Shown: positions 24,704-33,213 of the stretch, in pieces
Numbering within the stretch: the stretch's first letter is position 1
Layout: each line of letters opens with the position of its first letter
Source of the DNA: Streptosporangiaceae bacterium
Lineage (GTDB): Bacteria > Actinomycetota > Actinomycetes > Streptosporangiales > Streptosporangiaceae
Assembly: GCA_030041135.1 (NCBI GenBank)
Contig: JASHOL010000152.1
Span: 1-42,737, forward strand
Direction: 5' to 3'
DNA length: 42,737 nucleotides
The notes under the pieces: model-generated
What the model saw: the letters and a program-made list of their open reading frames with translations, nothing else
What the model was told of the DNA's origin: nothing
Database searches by the model: none
Program-made: the position numbers and the translations under genes

Positions 24704-25149
24704 GAGCTGGTCGCGTGGGTTTGGCCGGCCTCTGCGGTGGAGGTTTGGCCTGGCCCGGTGGTCGTCGGGGTTTGGAAGTCGGCCAGCGTGATGTTCGCGC
24801 CTATGATCACGACTGCCAGTCGTTCGCCAGGTTCCGGCCGGTAGGCGCCGCTGACCAGCGCTGCGGTGGTGACCGCGCCAGCGGGTTCGGCGATCAGCCG
24901 GGTGGCGCGCCACAGAGTGTCCTGGGCCTGGCGGATCGCCGTGTCCTCGACGAGTAGCACGTCGCTGACGTAGGCGCGGGTGAGGGGAAATACCAGGTCG
25001 CCGACCCGCCGCGGGGCCAGCACGTCAGCGACGATGCTGCCAGTCGGCGCGTCGGCGGGCCCGCCGCCCGCCCGGGCAAGGGTGAGGGTGGGTCCGGCAC
25101 TACTGGGCGCGCCCGCACCCAGCCTGGCCCCGGCTGGCCATTGCACCAC
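24700..25149 (-). pseudogene. Threonine/serine dehydratase remnant (C-terminal part only)
   Basis: 149 codons match only the last third or so of a PLP-dependent threonine dehydratase: SIVADVLAPRRVGDLVFPLTRAYVSDVLLVEDTAIRQAQDTLWRATRLIAEPAGAVTTAALVSG, with ERLAVVIIGANITLADF as the usual C-terminal strand. Such enzymes are about 310-330 residues long. The N-terminal 200 or so, with the PLP lysine (SxKxR) and glycine loop, are absent from all upstream frames I read. It therefore cannot bind PLP in the usual way. The tail after NITLADF is a low-complexity Thr/Gly/Ala stretch. The gene was probably cut by a deletion or rearrangement. Confidence 0.8.
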
Positions 25150-25203
25150 TCACTGCGAGCAAAATGCGGTATTTAGTCGGTATCTACCGGTCACGCTCTG
25201 TCG

Positions 25204-25268
25204 TTTCACCGACTCGGTCCCCGCAAATACGGACAGATCCGTCAGAAATCGGGACCGAGTCGATGAAA
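25204..25268. repeat. Long inverted repeat with a nested hairpin
   Basis: 18-bp arms (25204-25221 and 25251-25268) match at 17 of 18 positions, sharing TTTCA and CGACTCGGTCCC. The 29-nt loop itself holds ACGGA-caga-TCCGT (25229-25242). It could fold as a long two-part hairpin on either strand. No transposase lies next to it and no copy was noticed elsewhere in the window. Confidence 0.8.
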
Positions 25269-25292
25269 TCTGGTCCCCCGTCGGAGCAGATA

Positions 25293-25337
25293 AGGCCTCA
25301 GCGGTCTGCGCCGCGACGTGATGAGGCCTCAGCGGTC
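25293..25337 (+). repeat. Pair of 14-bp direct repeats
   Basis: AGGCCTCAGCGGTC occurs at 25293-25306 and 25324-25337 (31-bp period). Similarity continues imperfectly after each copy (TGCGCCGCGACG and CGTGCGCCGACG). Confidence 0.7.
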
Positions 25338-25537
25338 CGTGCGCCGACGCGAGTATGACTGTTTAATCCTGAATGCCGAGGAGGCAAGGGCGCTGAGTGC
25401 ACAGCCGGTCAGCGCGGTCGCCCCAACTGCGGCCCGCACGACACGCAACGGACTTCCCTGGCCCGGTGCGGCGTGATGGCGACCCGAGGCCGCGGTGGCC
25501 GTCATCGGCATCGCGGCCCGCGGAAGCCTGTCCCAGG

Positions 25538-25729
25538 TCACCAGTCACCGCTGAGCAGCTCCTTCACCTCGGCGATCCTGGCCTCGTCGCGCCGATAGAA
25601 GACCCACTGCTTGATCTTCGTGCCGCGGATCAGGCCCACGCGGCTGAGGACCTTCAGGTGCTCCCCGCACGTCGGTTGGCTCACCTTGAGCTTGTCCGCA
25701 ATGAACAGCGAGGACACGCCATCCTGCAC
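25538..25729 (-). pseudogene. ArsR-type winged-helix regulator, N-terminally truncated
   Basis: 63 codons from GTG 25729 encode the recognition part of an ArsR HTH: LFIADKLKVSQPTCGEHLKVLSRVGLIRGTKIKQWVFYRRDEARIAEVKELL. The frame is stopped 24 nt upstream (TGA 25753), so the usual first 35-40 residues (the ALADPTRL-type helix) are missing, and none of the other upstream frames restores them. No metal-binding Cys pair is visible. It may be a remnant; a minimal DNA-binding protein cannot be excluded. Confidence 0.65.
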
Positions 25730-25880
25730 CAGGTCACCATCGCGCTCGGCTCATCCGACCGGACTGCGGTTCGTGGCCGATGCCCGGACGACACGTCCAT
25801 CGCCGGGCAGCAGGCCGACGCGGAGGGCCGGGCCTCGCCAGCAGCCTGCGACGTGTGCGGTCAGTTGCGAGGCTCAACCG

Positions 25881-27008
25881 TCAGGTGTACTTCACTGCCG
25901 AGTAGGTGGAAACCTTCCAGAGCTGGTGCTCGCTGTAGATGTTGCGCACGGTGCCTGACCTGGCCCGCATGACCAGCGAGTGCGTGGTGGCGCCGCCGGC
26001 CCGGTACCTGACCCCGGCCAGCAGCTCGCCGTCGGTGATTCCGGTTGCGGCGAAGAACGCGTCGTCAGAGGTCACCAGGTCATCGGTGGTCAGGACGCGG
26101 TTCAGGTCGTGGCCGGCCTCCAGCGCCCTGGCCCGCTCCGCCTCGTCGCGCGGCGCCAGCTTGGCCAGCAGCACACCGCCGAGGCACTTGATCGCGCACG
26201 CGGCGATGATGCCCTCCGGCGTCCCGCCTACCCCGAGCAGCAGATCGACTCCGGTGCCGTCGCGGGCCGCCATGATCGCTCCGGCGACGTCGCCGTCAGT
26301 GAGCAGCTTGATCCTGGCGCCAGCCGCGCGGACCGCTCCGATCAGGTCGGCGTGCCGTGGACGGTCCAGGATGACGACCGTGACATCGGAGGCGGAACAC
26401 CCCTTGGCCCTCGCCACGGCCGCGACATTTACCGGCGGCGGCGCGTCGATGTCGACCACGCCGGCCGACTCCGGCCCGGTGACCAGCTTGGACATGTAGT
26501 AGACGGCCGACGGGTCATACATGGATCCGCGGGCGCTGACCGCGATGACCGATATCGCGTTGGGCATGCCGCTCGCGGCCAGCCGGGTGCCGTCGATCGG
26601 GTCGACCGCGACGTCGCAGCTCGGCCCGGTGCCGTCTCCGACCTGCTCGCCGTTGTACAGCATCGGGGCGTGGTCCTTCTCGCCTTCGCCAATCACCACG
26701 ACGCCCCTCATGGACACCGTGTTAATGAGCTGGCGCATCGCGTTGACCGCGGCCTCGTCCGCACCGTTCTTGTCCCCGCGCCCGACCCAGCGCGCCGAGG
26801 CCATCGCGCCGGCCTCAGTCACCCTGGCCAGCTCGAGCGCCAGGTTCCGGTCTGGGGCGTGTCGACCTGGCTCGGGCGCCGCATGCGCCGCGTCGTCATC
26901 TGCCGGCGCGGCCGGCACGCCGGGCGCACCGGCAACGCCGGGCGTGCCCGTTAGGGCCGACACGCCGGGTTGGCCTCCTGGGCCCTGGGCTGCCTGGTCC
27001 TCACTCAT
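25881..27008 (-). CDS. glpX: Fructose-1,6-bisphosphatase class II (GlpX)
   Basis: Gluconeogenic phosphatase converting fructose 1,6-bisphosphate to fructose 6-phosphate, metal-dependent and cytoplasmic. 375 residues. Motifs: [61 protein letters not shown] and [20 protein letters not shown]. The first 50 residues are an Ala/Pro/Gly-rich, poorly conserved extension. Start ATG 27008; GGAAGG lies 10 nt upstream, and an in-frame TTG at 27014 is also possible. In mycobacteria glpX sits near fumC and the xseA region as I recall, so this neighbourhood is broadly conserved. Confidence 0.95.
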   Translation of the reverse strand: MSEDQAAQGPGGQPGVSALTGTPGVAGAPGVPAAPADDDAAHAAPEPGRHAPDRNLALELARVTEAGAMASARWVGRGDKNGADEAAVNAMRQLINTVSMRGVVVIGEGEKDHAPMLYNGEQVGDGTGPSCDVAVDPIDGTRLAASGMPNAISVIAVSARGSMYDPSAVYYMSKLVTGPESAGVVDIDAPPPVNVAAVARAKGCSASDVTVVILDRPRHADLIGAVRAAGARIKLLTDGDVAGAIMAARDGTGVDLLLGVGGTPEGIIAACAIKCLGGVLLAKLAPRDEAERARALEAGHDLNRVLTTDDLVTSDDAFFAATGITDGELLAGVRYRAGGATTHSLVMRARSGTVRNIYSEHQLWKVSTYSAVKYT

Positions 27009-27116
27009 GGCCAACGCACCTTCCCTGTGGGCGGCCCGTGGTGGAATCCTATGTAACAGGCCGGCCAGGTGGCTGGCCGACCTGGATTGCTTTCAGACGC
27101 AAGACAGCAGGCTGTG

Positions 27117-27728
27117 ATGACTACTGACCAGGCAGTGTCGGTCGGACGGGCCACTGACCGTGGCACATCCACGCGAAGCGGCCTGCTCACAGCTGCACGC
27201 GAGGTGTTCGCGCTCGAGGGCTACGCGCAGGCAGGCGTGACCGACATCGTCGCGCTGGCCGGGGCCAGCGTGGGCAGTCTCTACCACCACTTCTCCGGCA
27301 AGGCCGACCTTTACCTGACCCTGTTCGAGGAACTGAGCCGCGAACACGCCGACCGGACCCGCAGCGCGGTGCGCGCGGCCAGGGCTTCCGGCATCACCGA
27401 CCCGATGGAGCTCTTCCTCGCCGGTGCCCGCGGCTACCTGGACGTCTGTGTCGAGCAGCGCGAACTCGCCGGCCTGTTCGCGCGTGGCGACGGCCCGCCC
27501 GGATTCGAGCTGCTCTGGCGCGAGCGGCTGGCGGAATGGGTGCGCAAGAACGCCGAGTTCTTCGCCCGTAGCGGTGAGCCGCTTGACGAGGCCGCCGCGA
27601 TCGTCATGACCGGCGCAATGATGCTGGCGGTCGTCAAGGTCTCGCTGGTCGAGGATGCCGACAGCGCGCGGCGGCTCGCCGACGGCGTGCTTGAGGTTAT
27701 GTCCAGGCTGCACGTGCCGTCGGCGTAG
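27117..27728 (+). CDS. TetR family transcriptional regulator
   Basis: 203 residues. The N-terminal HTH reads SGLLTAAREVFALEGYAQAGVTDIVALAGASVGSLYHHFSGKADLYLTLFEEL (about 20-72); the rest is the helical effector domain. The start is ATG 27117 (MTTDQAVSVG); only a weak CAGG lies upstream, and the open frame back to 27069 adds no recognisable sequence. It is divergent from glpX with a 108-bp gap in which no clear palindrome was seen, and convergent with xseB. Target unknown. Confidence 0.9.
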   Translation: MTTDQAVSVGRATDRGTSTRSGLLTAAREVFALEGYAQAGVTDIVALAGASVGSLYHHFSGKADLYLTLFEELSREHADRTRSAVRAARASGITDPMELFLAGARGYLDVCVEQRELAGLFARGDGPPGFELLWRERLAEWVRKNAEFFARSGEPLDEAAAIVMTGAMMLAVVKVSLVEDADSARRLADGVLEVMSRLHVPSA

Positions 27729-27733
27729 CCGTT

Positions 27734-27967
27734 TCAGAACGGCGCGGCGGGCGATTCCCCTGGATCCTCCCGGGCGAGCGCAGCAGCCATCCTGGCCCTG
27801 GCGCCTTCCAGCCAGTCCTCGCAGATCGCGGCGAGCTGCTCGCCCCGCTCCCAGAGCGCCAGCGACTGCTCGAGCGTCAGGCCCCCGGCCTCGAGCCGCT
27901 TGACCAGGTCAGTCAGCTCGTCTCTGGCCTGCTCGAACCCCGGCCTGTGCTCGCTCGCATCTGCCAC
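27734..27967 (-). CDS. xseB: Exodeoxyribonuclease VII small subunit (XseB)
   Basis: 77 residues, full length. GFEQARDELTDLVKRLEAGGLTLEQSLALWERGEQLAAICEDWLEGA is the conserved helical core that binds the C-terminal helix of XseA. Exonuclease VII degrades single-stranded DNA into oligonucleotides. It lies 79 nt downstream of xseA on the same strand, the usual order. Confidence 0.95.
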   Translation of the reverse strand: MADASEHRPGFEQARDELTDLVKRLEAGGLTLEQSLALWERGEQLAAICEDWLEGARARMAAALAREDPGESPAAPF

Positions 27968-28045
27968 GCGTTCACACTAGTGCCGCCAATCGGTAGCCGC
28001 TCGGCTGACGGGCCAGAGGTCGGCGGGCCCGACTTCGTTCCCTTG

Positions 28046-29263
28046 CTAACGCGTTGTCGGATGATGACCCGCGGTGACCGGCAGCTGATCGTCGGCGAAC
28101 CGGACGGTGAGCAGATCGCCGTCGCTGACCTGGGTCGCGGCCGTTACGACACCCGAATCCGCCTGCTGCACGATCGCGTAGCCGCGACGCAGCGTGGCGG
28201 CGGGCGAGAGCGCTACGAGCCTGGCCCTGATGTGCGCCACGTCGGACGCGTGGCGGTCGACGCTGGCCGTCATGGCCAGGCGGCCTCGTTCGGCCAGGCC
28301 GAGTATCTGCTCCTCGCGGCGGTCTAGCTCGCGGTGCGGGCTGGCGAGGGCGGGCCGCGAGCGGATCGCGGTGAGCCATGAGCTCTCCCGGTCAAGCCGC
28401 CCGGCCAGCGCGCGGCGCGCCCGCGCCCTGAGCTGGCCGATCAGCTGGACCTGCTCGGCCACGTCGGGCACCGCGCGCCTGGCCGCGTCGGTGGGCGTGG
28501 ACGCCCGGACGTCGGCCACCAGGTCAAGCAGGGGGACGTCCTGCTCGTGCCCGATTGCGCTGATGACCGGCGTGGTGCACCCGGCCACCGCGCGGACGAG
28601 ATCCTCATCGGAGAACGGCAGGAGGTCCTCGACCGAGCCGCCGCCTCGCGCGATGATGATCACCTGAACCGCCTTGTCGGCGTCCAGCCGCTGCAGGGCC
28701 TCGATGATCTCCTCGCTGGCGCGCGTGCCCTGGACTGCAACCTGCTCCACCCTGAACCTGACCGCCGGCCAGCGCCGGGCCGCGTTCTGCAGCACGTCGC
28801 GCTCGGCGGCTGAGTCTCGGCCGCAGATGAGGCCCACCATGTCCGGCAGGAATGGCAGCCGGCGCTTGCGCTCGGTGGCGAACAGGCCCTCCGCTGCCAG
28901 CGCGGTCCGCAGCCGCTCGAGCCGGGCCAGCAGTTCGCCGATGCCGACCGCCCGGATTTCGGCGGCGGCCAGCGCGAACGAGCCCTTGGCCGCGTTGAAC
29001 TCCGGCTTTGCCCAGATCACCACCCGCGCGCCGACACCCGGAGCGGGCTGCGTCGCGTCCAGCACCGAGCCCGCGCAGATCACTCGTACCGACACTGCCG
29101 CCACCGGGTCTCGCAGGGTCATGAACACGGTGCCGCCGCGCCGCGTTAGCTCCGCGATCTGACCTTCGACCCACACCCGGCCCAGGCGCCCGATCCACTC
29201 ACCGACCAGCCGCATGACTGTCCTGACCGGCACCGGCGAGTCCGCTGAGGTCTCTAGCGGCAT
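28046..29263 (-). CDS. xseA: Exodeoxyribonuclease VII large subunit (XseA)
   Basis: 405 residues. An N-terminal OB-fold ([25 protein letters not shown]) is followed by the nuclease domain with [54 protein letters not shown] and [29 protein letters not shown], then a coiled-coil arm and the conserved LRRGYAIVQ strand. ATG 29263 ([10 protein letters not shown]) is the start, with AGGGG about 7 nt upstream. The frame is open to 29761, but that region is the shadow of the upstream repeat-containing gene. Confidence 0.95.
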   Translation of the reverse strand: MPLETSADSPVPVRTVMRLVGEWIGRLGRVWVEGQIAELTRRGGTVFMTLRDPVAAVSVRVICAGSVLDATQPAPGVGARVVIWAKPEFNAAKGSFALAAAEIRAVGIGELLARLERLRTALAAEGLFATERKRRLPFLPDMVGLICGRDSAAERDVLQNAARRWPAVRFRVEQVAVQGTRASEEIIEALQRLDADKAVQVIIIARGGGSVEDLLPFSDEDLVRAVAGCTTPVISAIGHEQDVPLLDLVADVRASTPTDAARRAVPDVAEQVQLIGQLRARARRALAGRLDRESSWLTAIRSRPALASPHRELDRREEQILGLAERGRLAMTASVDRHASDVAHIRARLVALSPAATLRRGYAIVQQADSGVVTAATQVSDGDLLTVRFADDQLPVTAGHHPTTR

Positions 29264-29333
29264 GCGAGCACCCCTAGCCTTCCTGCCGTCTCCGGCCGCG
29301 GGCTGCCTGGCGTAGTCATCCTGCTCAGCCTCG

Positions 29334-29942
29334 TCATCGGCCGGTCTCGAGCCGCTCGATCCTGCGCTCGAACATGCCAAGGACCTCGGGGCGCTCGGCG
29401 TGGGTACGTTCGTAGGCCGCGAGCACGCGCAACTCGTCCGCGTCCAGGCTGCGCAGCCGGGCCCGGATGGACGGCAGCGTGAGGCTGTCGTAGCTGGGCA
29501 GCGGCAGCGCGACCGATTCGTCGTCGAGGCCGGCGTCGGCGTCGGCTTCGGCGTCCGCGTCCGCGTCCGCGTCTGCGTCTGCGTCGGCTTCGGCGTCGGC
29601 TTCGGCGTCGGCGTCTGCGTCGGCGTCCGCGTCTGCGTCGGCGGCATCGGCGGCGTCTGCGGCGTCGTGGAGGCTGGCGCTTCCCTGCGCCTCGAGCGGC
29701 GCCACCTGCTCGGTCGCCGCCGCCTGCTCGGCTGCCGCCAGTCCATCTTCGTCCAGGTCATCGGCCGACAGCAGCCGGACGTTTCCGGTCAGGTCAAGCG
29801 AGCGCCAGCGCAGGCTCGCGGCGCCCTCGGCCCGATCAGGCGCATCCTGCGGGCGGTCGGCAACCATAACAATCCGGCCGACTCCGGTGAACACGGCCCT
29901 CAACGCCGTTATTGGTGTCCAAATCAGCCGGTTTGTGCCCAT
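29334..29942 (-). CDS. Rv1109c-like protein with an Ala-Asp repeat
   Basis: 202 residues. [25 protein letters not shown] opens the protein, and the C-terminal 50 residues are conserved ([49 protein letters not shown]), as in actinomycete proteins encoded between xseA and ispH (Rv1109c in M. tuberculosis; relatives annotated as lipid-droplet-associated). The middle, about residues 92-138, is a strongly acidic run of Ala-Asp/Glu dipeptides encoded by a 6-bp tandem repeat. Start ATG 29942 with GAAGGGA about 6 nt upstream. Function unproven. Confidence 0.82.
   Translation of the reverse strand: MGTNRLIWTPITALRAVFTGVGRIVMVADRPQDAPDRAEGAASLRWRSLDLTGNVRLLSADDLDEDGLAAAEQAAATEQVAPLEAQGSASLHDAADAADAADADADADADADAEADAEADADADADADADAEADADAGLDDESVALPLPSYDSLTLPSIRARLRSLDADELRVLAAYERTHAERPEVLGMFERRIERLETGR
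29527..29669 (+). repeat. Hexanucleotide tandem repeat (GCGTCN-type)
   Basis: More than twenty imperfect copies of a GCGTCC/GCGTCT/GCGTCG hexamer, with GCTTCG variants, inside the Rv1109c-like gene. It encodes Ala-Asp and Ala-Glu dipeptides on the minus strand. The unit is a multiple of three, so length changes stay in frame. Confidence 0.9.
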
Positions 29943-30160
29943 CGCAAATTCCCTTCTCGTCCCCGCCCCGCAGTGCACCGGCCCCCCTCAGACCTCGCCT
30001 CGCGACGTGCCGCCGGCGCCGTGGTGCGCTGCCCTCGGATCATTCTCGCCAGCATCGGGGTGGCCGCAAGCCCGACCTCGGCATAAAGTCCCTGGTCTGT
30101 CGTATTTCCGGAAGCCGCGCCGCATCTGGCGAGCCCGTCCGGCGGCCGGTGATAGTCACC

Positions 30161-30166
30161 TAAACT
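30161..30166 (+). promoter_or_regulatory. ispH -10 element, probable leaderless start
   Basis: TAAACT ends 7 nt before the ATG at 30174. The stretch between (AGGCGGC) is a poor ribosome-binding site. No convincing -35 was seen. Confidence 0.4.
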
Positions 30167-30173
30167 AGGCGGC

Positions 30174-31124
30174 ATGTCTGCCCATCCCCGACGAGTCCTG
30201 CTCGCCAAGCCCCGCGGCTACTGCGCTGGGGTAGACCGGGCGGTTCAGACGGTCGAGCGGGCACTCGAGCGCTACGGGGCGCCGGTCTACGTCCGCAAGC
30301 AAATCGTGCATAACACGCATGTGGTGCATTCGCTGGAAGAGCGGGGGGCGATCTTCGTTGAGAAAACCGAGGAGGTCCCCGAGGGCGCCGTCGTGGTTTT
30401 CTCCGCGCACGGCGTAGCGCCCGAGGTACGCGACGCGGCCAGGGATCGCAACCTGCGCACGATCGATGCGACCTGCCCGCTTGTCACGAAGGTCCACAAC
30501 GAGGCGCGCAGGTTCGCCGCCCAGGACTACGACATCTTGCTGATCGGCCATGAGGGCCATGAGGAAGTGATCGGCACGACCGGCGAGGCCCCTGCGCACA
30601 TTCACCTCGTCGACGGGCCCAAGGGCAGTGAGTCGGTCGAGGTCCGCGACCGGGCCAAGGTCGCCTGGCTTTCGCAGACGACGCTGTCGGTCGACGAGAC
30701 CAATGAGACGGTCGCGGCGCTACGGGAGCGGTTCCCGCAGTTGCTCGATCCGCCGAGTGATGACATCTGCTACGCCACCCAGAACCGGCAGGCAGCGGTG
30801 AAGCAGATCGCCAGCCAGTCAGACGTCGTCATCGTCGTCGGCTCCCGGAACTCCTCGAACTCGGTGCGCCTGGTTGAGGTGGCCCTCGACGCAGGCGCGA
30901 AGGCCGCCTACCTCGTGGACGATGCGGCCGCGATCGAGCCGTCCTGGCTGCACGAGGCGACCACGGTCGGCGTCACCAGCGGCGCATCCGTCCCGGAGGA
31001 ACTCGTGGCCGGAGTCCTGACCAACCTGGCCGAGGCGGGTTTCGGAGACGTGGAGGAAGTCGAGGCCGTACACGAGCGCATGGTCTTCGCGCTCCCGCAC
31101 GAGCTGCGTAAGCCGTCCAGCTAG
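30174..31124 (+). CDS. ispH: 4-hydroxy-3-methylbut-2-enyl diphosphate reductase (IspH/LytB)
   Basis: Last enzyme of the MEP isoprenoid pathway; it reduces HMBPP to IPP and DMAPP with a [4Fe-4S] cluster. 316 residues. The three cluster cysteines are in [12 protein letters not shown] (Cys17), [11 protein letters not shown] (about 103) and [11 protein letters not shown] (about 202). [25 protein letters not shown] and [10 protein letters not shown] line the active site. It is probably leaderless from ATG 30174. It is divergent from the xseA block and converges with the DUF6542 gene, the stops overlapping by CTAG. Confidence 0.97.
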   Translation: MSAHPRRVLLAKPRGYCAGVDRAVQTVERALERYGAPVYVRKQIVHNTHVVHSLEERGAIFVEKTEEVPEGAVVVFSAHGVAPEVRDAARDRNLRTIDATCPLVTKVHNEARRFAAQDYDILLIGHEGHEEVIGTTGEAPAHIHLVDGPKGSESVEVRDRAKVAWLSQTTLSVDETNETVAALRERFPQLLDPPSDDICYATQNRQAAVKQIASQSDVVIVVGSRNSSNSVRLVEVALDAGAKAAYLVDDAAAIEPSWLHEATTVGVTSGASVPEELVAGVLTNLAEAGFGDVEEVEAVHERMVFALPHELRKPSS

Positions 31125-31624
31125 ACGTTCTTGACGGCAGCGGCTTCCTTGGCCGGGGCGCGCGCAACGGCGGCCTCCCTTGCCGGGCCCTGAGCTGGGC
31201 CGCCGGCCTCGCCCCTGAACCCGGCCAGCAATTCGCGTACGCATTGCCGCAGACCGCGCTTCGCAGACGCCACCACGCCGAGGAAGGTGCCGGCGAACAG
31301 CCACGGCGCGACCTGCGCCAGCGTGAGGAGCGTTCCCTCCAGCACGGAAAGGACGCGGCTGTGCCTGCTTGTGCCCTGTGCTGTCAGTACCTGGGTGAGG
31401 ACCACGGCGGCCATGAAGATCGCGGGCGGCGCCATCACCACGTGCAGCTGGGCGTGCCGTCGAACAAGGAGTGGTGCCAGCACGCAGCTCGCCACGTAGC
31501 CGAGCCCGGTCAGAATGCCGAAGTTCAGCCGGGTGGCCAGCAGGTCGCAGAACAGGAAGATCCCGAACATTGCCACCATCGCCCCGCGTACGGTCATGTA
31601 CGACCTCGCGGCCTGCTCTGGCAT
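31121..31624 (-). CDS. DUF6542 membrane protein
   Basis: 167 residues with four membrane helices ([74 protein letters not shown]) and a charged Ala-rich cytoplasmic tail. It corresponds by position to Rv1111c, the small membrane protein between ispH and ychF in mycobacteria. Function unknown. The start may be ATG 31624 or GTG 31630. It begins 33 nt after the rmuC stop, so the two are probably cotranscribed. Confidence 0.85.
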   Translation of the reverse strand: MPEQAARSYMTVRGAMVAMFGIFLFCDLLATRLNFGILTGLGYVASCVLAPLLVRRHAQLHVVMAPPAIFMAAVVLTQVLTAQGTSRHSRVLSVLEGTLLTLAQVAPWLFAGTFLGVVASAKRGLRQCVRELLAGFRGEAGGPAQGPAREAAVARAPAKEAAAVKNV

Positions 31625-31656
31625 TGACACCCCCGTATCCCCGCTCAGTCTGGCTA

Positions 31657-33039
31657 TCAGCCTGCGGCTCCCGCCGAGCGGCCACCGCCGACCAGCATCG
31701 GTGCGCTAACCCCGTTCCGACCTGATCGCGAGGAGGTCACTAGCTCCGGCGCCGAGTCGACGGCGAGGTCGGGCGCGGAGAGTTCCCTGACCGTTTCCTC
31801 GATCAGCTTCGGCGGTTCCAGCTCGGCATCGGTCAGCCCTGCATCGTTCAGCTTGCGTGCGCTGACGAGGACCCTGTTCTCAAGCGAGCCGACAGTTCGG
31901 TTGTAGGCGGTGACGGCATTCGTGAGCGCCTTGCCCAGGCCGTCGACGTGCTTGCCGAGGCCGGTGAGGCGGTCGTAAAGTTCGCGGCCCAGATCGAACA
32001 CGGTCCGCGCGTTCTCCGATAGGGCCGCCTGCTGCCAGGCGTACTGCGCCGTGCGCAGCATCGTTACGAGCGTGGTCGGCGTCGCGATGTGCACCTTGTG
32101 CGCGAGGGCGTGCTCGAGCAGGCTCGGGTCGTGCTCCAGGGCTGGCGCGAGGAATGCCTCGCCCGGAATGAACAGGACGACGAACTCAGGGGCCGGGCTC
32201 AGCGCCGCCCAGTACGCCTTCGCGGCGAGCCGATCCACGTGCTCACGGAGGTGGCGCGAGTGTGCGTCGAGTCTCGCCGCCCTGAGGTTCTCGTCCGTGG
32301 CCTCGGCTGCTTCGAGGTAGGCGGCCAGCGAGACCTTCGAGTCCACGACGATGTTTTTGCCGCCAGCGAGCCTGACCACCATGTCGGGGCGGAGTACGCC
32401 GTCCGGCGTGGTGACGACGACTTGCTCCTCAAAGTCGCACCTGGAACTCATCCCGGCAAGCTCGACGACGCGGCGCAGCTGCATCTCGCCCCACCGGCCC
32501 CTGGCCTCCGGCCTGCGCAGGGCGGTCACCAGCGCCTGAGTTTGGGTCCGCAGCTGGTCGGAACTCTGCCGAGCAATGCTGACCTGCTCGGTCAGGGCCG
32601 CGTGGGAGGACCGCCGGGCCGCGTCGGCCTCTCGCAGCTGGGCCTCAACCCTGGCCAGGGTGTCACGCAGCGGCTGCACCAGGTGCTCGACCGCCGCCTT
32701 ACGGTTGTCCAGCTCGCCGGTTGCCTTGGCGCTGGCAGCGTTGAGACGGCCCTCCGCGATCTGCAGGAACGTCCGCGCACTCTGATCGAGAGCCTGCGCG
32801 GAGAGTGACTGGAAGCGCTCGGCCAGCTGGCCGTCGAGCAGTTCCTCCCGTTCACGGGCCAGGCGCTCGGCCATCACGGCCTGCTGCTGCGCGGCGGTGG
32901 CCCGCTCCTCCGCGGCTCGCGCCCGCCCAGTCAGGTCGGCCGCGGTACCGGCCAGCTTCCCCTTGGCCAGCAGGTAGCCGACGGCAGCACCGAGGGCGAC
33001 GCCGACCAGCAGCGTGACCAGCAGTGAGATCGCGTTCAT
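31657..33039 (-). CDS. rmuC: DNA recombination protein RmuC
   Basis: 460 residues. One N-terminal membrane anchor (LLVTLLVGVALGAAVGYLL), a long coiled coil (about 35-175), then the RmuC nuclease-like domain: RRPEARGRWGEMQLRRVVELAGM, RPDMVVRLAGGKNIVVDSKVSLAAYLEA, EFVVLFIPGEAFLAPAL and KVHIATPTTLVTMLRTAQYAW. RmuC limits inversions at short repeats in E. coli. Start ATG 33039. It is upstream of the DUF6542 gene in a probable two-gene unit, divergent from ychF. Confidence 0.94.
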   Translation of the reverse strand: MNAISLLVTLLVGVALGAAVGYLLAKGKLAGTAADLTGRARAAEERATAAQQQAVMAERLAREREELLDGQLAERFQSLSAQALDQSARTFLQIAEGRLNAASAKATGELDNRKAAVEHLVQPLRDTLARVEAQLREADAARRSSHAALTEQVSIARQSSDQLRTQTQALVTALRRPEARGRWGEMQLRRVVELAGMSSRCDFEEQVVVTTPDGVLRPDMVVRLAGGKNIVVDSKVSLAAYLEAAEATDENLRAARLDAHSRHLREHVDRLAAKAYWAALSPAPEFVVLFIPGEAFLAPALEHDPSLLEHALAHKVHIATPTTLVTMLRTAQYAWQQAALSENARTVFDLGRELYDRLTGLGKHVDGLGKALTNAVTAYNRTVGSLENRVLVSARKLNDAGLTDAELEPPKLIEETVRELSAPDLAVDSAPELVTSSRSGRNGVSAPMLVGGGRSAGAAG

Positions 33040-33199
33040 GTCTAGCCATGCTGGCAGGAACGGCCGACAGTTCCGGGGTCCGACACACCTTGCCCGCGCG
33101 GGCCCTGGTGCCGCGTTCCGCGCGCTCGCATCGACCGCGAGGCGTTCCCGTTGGTCAAGGGCCTTCAGGGCGCGGACCCGAACGGCAGGGCAGGGCCCT

Positions 33200-33205
33200 T
33201 AGACT
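33200..33205 (+). promoter_or_regulatory. ychF -10 element, probable leaderless start
   Basis: TAGACT ends 8 nt before the GTG at 33214, with no Shine-Dalgarno between. Confidence 0.4.
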
Positions 33206-33213
33206 TAGCGCCC

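Larger units (their letters stand above)
25150..25537. other. Non-coding scar region with nested inverted repeat and direct repeats
   Basis: 388 bp, lower in GC than its surroundings, between two truncated genes. It contains the 65-bp inverted repeat at 25204-25268 and two direct repeats AGGCCTCAGCGGTC (25293-25306 and 25324-25337). A frame on the minus strand (25329-25541) begins with a GTG overlapping the ArsR stop (GTGA) and encodes one hydrophobic segment, but is otherwise featureless; I do not call it a gene. Confidence 0.5.

Noticed and set aside
25329-25541. Minus-strand frame overlapping the ArsR stop by GTGA
   Set aside because: The overlap looks like coupling, but the protein has only one weak hydrophobic segment and lies in the scar region next to a truncated gene.
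29527-29669. CRISPR array
   Set aside because: The repeat unit is 6 bp with no spacers and lies in a coding frame.
29264-29761. N-terminal extension of xseA
   Set aside because: Pro/Thr repeat residues come from reading the Ala-Asp hexamer repeat in another frame; the OB-fold begins just after ATG 29263.
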